Part shown: piece by piece, positions 6,255 through 10,167 of the stretch
Numbering within the stretch: position 1 is the stretch's first letter
How the letters are laid out: each line of letters starts with the position of its first letter
Assembly (NCBI GenBank): GCA_002423265.1
Contig: DIVE01000037.1
Coordinates: 1 to 10,167 of the forward strand
DNA length: 10,167 bases
Source: Methylophilaceae bacterium UBA6140
Lineage (GTDB): Bacteria > Pseudomonadota > Gammaproteobacteria > Burkholderiales > Methylophilaceae
Direction of reading: 5' to 3'
The notes under the pieces: model-generated
Database searches by the model: none
Told to the model about the DNA's origin: nothing
What the model saw: only the letters and a program-made list of their open reading frames with translations
Program-made: the position numbers and the translations under genes

Positions 6255-6686
6255 ATGACAAACGCAGGCCAAATTATACAGGACGCCGGCCTGAGACCGA
6301 CGGCAAACCGACTGGCCGTACTCGAAGCGCTGCTGCAAACCGACAACCCGCTCACGCATCAGGAATTGCTCGACACCCTCGCCCGAAGCCACGATTTCGA
6401 CCGCGTCACGCTCTACCGCGTACTCGACTGGCTGCTGACGCACGATATCGTGCACAAGATCATGGGCGAAAACCGCGCCTGGCGATTCCAGCTCAACCGC
6501 AAGAATGCCAGCCACCACCATGCCCATTTCGAATGCAGCCGCTGCGGCAAGGTCTATTGCCTGGAAAACACAGCGCCCTCCGTTCCGCCGCTGCCGGCCG
6601 GATTCAGTGTGGAATCCATGGAACTGACGATTCGCGGACTATGCAAACAATGTCGCTCTGACAACATCGCGCATAAAAACACATGA
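6255..6686 (+). CDS. zur: Fur-family repressor, probably zinc-sensing Zur
   Basis: The 143-residue protein has the Fur layout. The N-terminal winged helix includes G-L-R-P-T-x-x-R (12-19) and the recognition helix D-R-V-T-L-Y-R-V-L (49-57). The dimerisation and metal domain starts with H87-H88-H89-A-H91-F and carries two C-x-x-C pairs (94/97 and 130/133) that form the structural zinc site. The family includes iron, zinc, manganese and peroxide sensors. Zur is preferred because the next gene, overlapping by ATGA, encodes a COG0523 GTPase of the type under zinc control in many bacteria; a zur-cobW neighbourhood is known from Cupriavidus. ATG 6255 is chosen over upstream frames because the conserved domain begins there and the promoter ends there. 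It is divergent from the ribonuclease operon with only 51 bases between starts. Confidence 0.82.
   Translation: MTNAGQIIQDAGLRPTANRLAVLEALLQTDNPLTHQELLDTLARSHDFDRVTLYRVLDWLLTHDIVHKIMGENRAWRFQLNRKNASHHHAHFECSRCGKVYCLENTAPSVPPLPAGFSVESMELTIRGLCKQCRSDNIAHKNT
6273..6278 (-). promoter_or_regulatory. Candidate -10 element for the ribonuclease operon, inside zur
   Basis: A perfect TATAAT on the minus strand, preceded by TG, lies within the first codons of zur. The -35 region is poor. If used, the leader would be about 60 bases and would include the GC hairpin, and its first bases would overlap the zur transcript. Confidence 0.4.
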
Positions 6687-7711
6687 GTTATGACAAACGC
6701 ATCCCGGTCACGCTGCTGACCGGTTTTCTGGGCAGCGGCAAAACCACGCTGCTGGGCAAGCTGCTGAACCATCCGGACATGAAGGACACCGCCGTCGTCA
6801 TCAACGAGCTGGGCGAAGCCGGGCTCGATCACATCCTTGCCCGCACGGTGGAAAGCCGGCACATCGCCGACAACACGGTGCTGCTCGAATCCGGCTGCCT
6901 CTGCTGCACGCTGACCAACGAAATGGCCGATACGCTGCGCGATCTGTTCTTCAAGCGCGCGCTGAACGCCATCCCGCAATTTACCCGGCTGGTGATCGAA
7001 ACCACCGGCATGGCCGACCCCGGCCCCATCATGGCCAACCTGCTGAACGAGCCTGTCATCAATTCGACCTACCGACTCGATGCTGTCGTCGTCACCGTCG
7101 ACAGCGTCTACGGTCTGCAACAACTCGAACAACAGGCTGAAGCCCGCAAGCAGGCGGCAGTTGCCGACGTGCTGCTGCTGACCAAGATCGACCTCGCAAG
7201 CCCCGAACAAGCGGTCGCGCTATCGGAACGGCTGGCGGCACTCAACCCCGGCGCGACGCAGCACCGCATCGTTCAGGGACATATCGACCCGATGGCCATC
7301 ATCAATGTGGGATTGTTCGACCCGGAAAGCAAAAAAGCACAGCCGCAACGCTGGCTGCGCGAGGTAAAAAAGCCGGGCTTGCTGCAACGCGGCACACTAC
7401 CGGCGGCAAAGACGCATGAAAACGACATCGCCAGCTTTACCGTGACGCTGCCGATGCCGCTAGCCTGGAGCAGACTGGAACCGGTGCTGCAAAAAATATG
7501 CGAAGACTACAGCGAACAGCTGCTGCGCATGAAAGGCATCATCCACGCCGCCGACCTGCCGGCGCCTGTCGCCATTCACGCCGTACACCGGACGTTCTAC
7601 CCGCCCACCCTTCTCAAGGGCTGGCACGAAGAACCGCCGGTATCGAGAGTGGTGCTGATCGGCGAGGGGCTGGATGAGGAAGCTATCCGCAAGACTTTGA
7701 TGCGGGTTTAA
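6683..7711 (+). CDS. CobW/COG0523-family G3E GTPase, likely zinc metallochaperone
   Basis: The 342-residue protein shows Walker A G-F-L-G-S-G-K-T at 14-21, the family's metal-binding G-C-L-C-C at 71-75, the E-T-T-G motif (106-109) and the guanine-specificity motif T-K-I-D at 167-170, followed by a CobW C-terminal domain. COG0523 proteins use GTP to deliver metals; beside a Zur-type regulator the likely job is zinc supply to client enzymes under zinc shortage (ZigA/ZagA-like), not cobalt insertion for cobalamin, since no cobalamin genes are near. The usual His-rich linker between the two domains is nearly absent. The start overlaps the zur stop as ATGA, so translation is probably coupled. The gene ends eight bases from the convergent DUF1161 gene. 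Confidence 0.9.
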   Translation: MSYDKRIPVTLLTGFLGSGKTTLLGKLLNHPDMKDTAVVINELGEAGLDHILARTVESRHIADNTVLLESGCLCCTLTNEMADTLRDLFFKRALNAIPQFTRLVIETTGMADPGPIMANLLNEPVINSTYRLDAVVVTVDSVYGLQQLEQQAEARKQAAVADVLLLTKIDLASPEQAVALSERLAALNPGATQHRIVQGHIDPMAIINVGLFDPESKKAQPQRWLREVKKPGLLQRGTLPAAKTHENDIASFTVTLPMPLAWSRLEPVLQKICEDYSEQLLRMKGIIHAADLPAPVAIHAVHRTFYPPTLLKGWHEEPPVSRVVLIGEGLDEEAIRKTLMRV

Positions 7712-7719
7712 GCAAGGCG

Positions 7720-7974
7720 TTATTCGCCGTTATCGGCCCCCGTGTTGTCGCCGGCCCGGATGTAATAGATTTTCTTGCTACCCTGCTCGCAGCTGCCGAC
7801 TTCGCGGCCATCGCTGGATTCGCCGGCGGGCACGATTTTCAGGGTATAGCTCTGCACGCCCTTGGATTCGATTTTTTTCGCGATCTCGTCCTTGAGTTCT
7901 TCACAAGGCTTGATTGCAGCTTGCGCATGGCTACTGAGTGCCAGCATGGTGAATATCAGTACGGCCTTTTTCAT
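7720..7974 (-). CDS. Small periplasmic DUF1161 protein (84 aa)
   Basis: The protein starts with a clear signal peptide, M-K-K-A-V-L-I-F through A-Q-A at 17-19, with cleavage before A20. The mature 65 residues match DUF1161: C24-E-E-L-K-x-E-I at the front and G-S-C62-E-x-G with K-I-Y-Y near the end. The two cysteines probably form a disulphide. The function of the family is unknown. The ATG at 7974 has a purine-rich ribosome-binding site (AGGGGGA) upstream; a much longer in-frame version from 8358 would lie over hrpA and lose the signal peptide. It follows hrpA by 62 bases, may have its own promoter, and faces the CobW gene across eight bases. Confidence 0.88.
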   Translation of the reverse strand: MKKAVLIFTMLALSSHAQAAIKPCEELKDEIAKKIESKGVQSYTLKIVPAGESSDGREVGSCEQGSKKIYYIRAGDNTGADNGE

Positions 7975-8010
7975 ATTGGTTTTCCCCCTGACTTTGCCGG
8001 TAGCGGCGTA

Positions 8011-8040
8011 ATTATCATACACCTTTGATCCGATACTCAA
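8011..8040 (-). promoter_or_regulatory. Candidate promoter of the DUF1161 gene
   Basis: On the minus strand TTGAGT (8040-8035) and GATAAT (8016-8011) are 18 bases apart, giving a predicted leader of about 30 bases. The -35 box covers the hrpA stop codon. Both boxes are imperfect; the gene may instead be read through from hrpA. Confidence 0.4.
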
Positions 8041-10167
8041 AGCGGCAGACTTTGCCAGGTTTTCTCCAATCGCTTGATCGAGACCGGGAACGGCGTCTTC
8101 AATTCCTGCGCGAACAATGAAACGCGCAGCTCCTCCAGCTGCCAGCGGAAATCGGCCAGCGCCGGCTCGATTTCGAGACCGGATTTGCGCCTTGCATCGA
8201 TCCGCTCCTGCCAGCATTTCCATAGCTGCTGCACTGCCTCGGCATGGCGTGTATCGCGCTCGACCGCACCCGGGTATTTCTCCAGCCGAAGCTTGAGCGC
8301 CTTCAGGTAGCGCGGCAGATGTTGCAGGCGCTCCCAGGGCGTCAGCGTTAAAAAGCACGGCGGCAGCAACTGGCCCAGCTGCGTTTCCACCTCGCGCTTG
8401 ATGCGCGACATTGCCGAGGGCAAGCCGCTTAACTTCTGTGTCAGCGCCTGATACTCGGCCGCAATCGCCTGCGCCAGCCGCGCGCTGGCTTCAACCACCG
8501 CCGGCAGCCGGGTTCTGGCGCGTTGCTTGAGCGCCATGAATTCGGCGTTAGTGCGCGGCAGCGGGTCTTCGCCGATGAAAGCGCGGTCGGCAATCGCCGT
8601 CAACATGTCCTCGCGCAACGCATCGGGAGAACACAGGTTGCGCAGCAGCAGCGCATACTGGTTGAATCCCGGCAGGCCTTTTTCCAGCTGCTTGATCTGC
8701 TCTTTCAGCTCCAGCCGCATCAGACGCCGCACGCCGGCGCGATGGGCAAAAAGCGCAGCGGCCTCAGTATCGAACAGCTTGACGGCAACGCTATCGTCAT
8801 TGTCTTCCAGCGCCGGATAGCCTGTCAGTTGACGGTATTCTCCATTTGATTGCTGACGGTTGAAAGTGAGCGTCTTCGGCAGATCGCCGAAATCCCATTG
8901 CTTGAGACCGGCTTTCTCAATGCCGGGCGAAGCGCTTCTGAAGGTGAGCTGCGCCGCCTGACCGAGCTGTTGCCTGAGCGCATGCCAGTCTCGCCCCATG
9001 CCCAGCTCACGATTCTTTTCATCCACCACACGGAAATTCATGCGCAAGTGTTCTGGCAGTTCGACTTGCCAATCATCGACACCCACCCTAAGCCCGGTGC
9101 GCTGTTGTATGAAAGCTGCCAGCCTGACCAGCAAAGCGCCTTCCGGCTGCGGATGCGCTTCAAGGAAAGCGGTGACGAACTCCGGTACCGGCACGCAGAC
9201 GCGGCGGAAGGTTTTGGGCAAGGCCTTGACCAGCCAGGTTACCTTGTCGCGGATCATGCCGGGCACCAGCCATTCCGCCACCGCCGCGTCGAGCTGATTC
9301 AGCCGCGCCAACGGGATGGTGGCCGTCACGCCGTCCAGCGGGTGGCCGGGCTCAAAGCGGTATTTGAGTTCGAGCTCGGTGCCGTCCAACCACATCTTTT
9401 CGGGGAACAGGTTTTCGGTCACTGCATCGGCGCCGTGGCGCATCAGATCCTGCCGTGTCAGGTAAAGCAGGTGCGGATTTTCTGCTTCCGCCTGCTTGCG
9501 CCAGCTCTCGAAGCTGGTGCCGTTATAGACATCCTGCCCCAAACGCTTGTCATAAAAAGCGAACAGCACATGTTCGTCGACCAGCACATCCTGCCTTCTG
9601 GCCTTGTGTTCGAGCTCTTCGATCTCGCCGATCAGCCGGCGGTTGGCGGCGAAGAACGGCGCCCGCGTGTCGAACTCCATATTGGCAAGCGCCTCGCGGA
9701 TGAATATTTCACGCGACTCCTGCGGGTTGATCGGACCGTAATGCACGCGCCGCCGGGGCACGATGGTGAGGCCGTAAAGACTGACACGCTCCCAGGCGAC
9801 AACCTGCGCTGTCTTGCGATCCCAGCGCGGGTCTGAGTAATGGCTCTCGGTCAGATCGCGCGCGCCGCCTTCCTTGGCGACCGGCTCGATCCAGTCCGGG
9901 TTGATGCCGGCGACACAACGCGCATAGAGCTTGCTGGTGTCCATCAATTCGGCCGCCATCACCCACTTCGGACGGGATTTCTTCAGTACCGAGCCGGGCG
10001 CGATACTGAAGCGTATGCCGCGCGCACCGAGCCAGGTTTCCGCCTCGCCATCCCTGAAACCGATGTTGCCCAGCAGACCGGCGAGCAAGGCACGATGAAT
10101 CTGGTCATGGCCGGCTTCCTGCTCGTTGAGCCGGAAATCCATTTCCTCGGCGATTTCGACCAGCTGC
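8037..10167 (-). CDS. hrpA: ATP-dependent RNA helicase HrpA, C-terminal half (5' end outside window)
   Basis: The frame is open to the right edge with sense codons before the first ATG (10142), so the start lies outside. The visible 709 residues are the part after the DEAH helicase core: the OB-type region followed by the long DUF3418 tail specific to HrpA. Recognisable blocks are L-L-G-N-I-G near 10070, W-V-M-A-A-E-L with L-Y-A-R-C-V-A near 9960-9910, a run of V-P-R-R-R-V and Y-G-P-I near 9760-9740, and R-R-Q-D-V-L-V-D-E near 9590. The full E. coli protein is about 1300 residues, so a bit more than half is here. HrpA is a 3'-to-5' RNA helicase that acts on stalled ribosomes and messages. No frameshift is visible and the natural C-terminus is present. 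The helicase motifs themselves cannot be checked here. Confidence 0.94.
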   Translation of the reverse strand, partial: QLVEIAEEMDFRLNEQEAGHDQIHRALLAGLLGNIGFRDGEAETWLGARGIRFSIAPGSVLKKSRPKWVMAAELMDTSKLYARCVAGINPDWIEPVAKEGGARDLTESHYSDPRWDRKTAQVVAWERVSLYGLTIVPRRRVHYGPINPQESREIFIREALANMEFDTRAPFFAANRRLIGEIEELEHKARRQDVLVDEHVLFAFYDKRLGQDVYNGTSFESWRKQAEAENPHLLYLTRQDLMRHGADAVTENLFPEKMWLDGTELELKYRFEPGHPLDGVTATIPLARLNQLDAAVAEWLVPGMIRDKVTWLVKALPKTFRRVCVPVPEFVTAFLEAHPQPEGALLVRLAAFIQQRTGLRVGVDDWQVELPEHLRMNFRVVDEKNRELGMGRDWHALRQQLGQAAQLTFRSASPGIEKAGLKQWDFGDLPKTLTFNRQQSNGEYRQLTGYPALEDNDDSVAVKLFDTEAAALFAHRAGVRRLMRLELKEQIKQLEKGLPGFNQYALLLRNLCSPDALREDMLTAIADRAFIGEDPLPRTNAEFMALKQRARTRLPAVVEASARLAQAIAAEYQALTQKLSGLPSAMSRIKREVETQLGQLLPPCFLTLTPWERLQHLPRYLKALKLRLEKYPGAVERDTRHAEAVQQLWKCWQERIDARRKSGLEIEPALADFRWQLEELRVSLFAQELKTPFPVSIKRLEKTWQSLPL

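Noticed and set aside
7716..7728. Small hairpin (GGCG/CGCC, 5-base loop) between the cobW-type and DUF1161 genes as a bidirectional terminator
   Set aside because: The stem is only four pairs and no T-run follows on either strand.
7975..8358. 128-residue N-terminal extension of the DUF1161 protein
   Set aside because: It overlaps hrpA out of frame and would bury the clear signal peptide that starts at 7974.
8850..9836. Long plus-strand open frame of 328 codons opposite hrpA
   Set aside because: It is the antisense shadow of hrpA, whose protein matches the HrpA tail across this whole span. The plus-strand product has no recognisable family and no ribosome-binding site.

Overview
The window looks like chromosomal DNA of a betaproteobacterium. 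Most of it is GC-rich, and the protein set (HrpA with its long C-terminal region, a Zur-type Fur regulator followed by a CobW/COG0523 GTPase, a compact RNB ribonuclease, a single-domain THUMP rRNA methyltransferase) fits that group. The assignment rests on recognising protein families, not on a search.

Layout from left to right. (a) 1-1265 is visibly more AT-rich than the rest. It holds the start of an unidentified minus-strand gene (1-114), a 282-residue exported protein of unknown function (164-1012) and a 253-bp non-coding stretch. (b) 1266-1892 is a solitary UmuD/LexA-like self-cleaving S24 protein with a long basic N-terminal extension. Its promoter carries a perfect 21-bp dyad, and no umuC lies beside it. 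(c) 2004-6203 is a compact minus-strand operon read in the order RNB ribonuclease, spermidine-synthase-like protein, THUMP methyltransferase, MazG-like pyrophosphohydrolase. The junctions are a 2-bp gap, a TTGA overlap and an ATGA overlap. (d) Divergent from it, zur and a CobW-type GTPase (6255-7711, plus strand) overlap by ATGA and form a zinc-homeostasis unit. (e) Convergent with them, on the minus strand, lie the C-terminal half of hrpA (8037-10167, cut by the window edge) and a small periplasmic DUF1161 protein (7720-7974).

Functionally, most of the window deals with RNA processing or modification (RNB nuclease, THUMP methyltransferase, HrpA helicase), nucleotide-pool cleaning (MazG-like), DNA-damage response (UmuD-like) and zinc control (Zur/CobW). 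I see no mobile element, CRISPR array, tRNA or rRNA. I found no wholly new multi-gene system. The best leads are the solitary UmuD-like protein with an operator-like dyad over its own promoter, and two promoters whose predicted starts fall on the A of the start codon (umuD-like and zur), which suggests leaderless messages. Also worth checking are the divergent rnb/zur control region with its GC hairpin, and the spermidine-synthase-like protein that lacks the usual polyamine-site signature.
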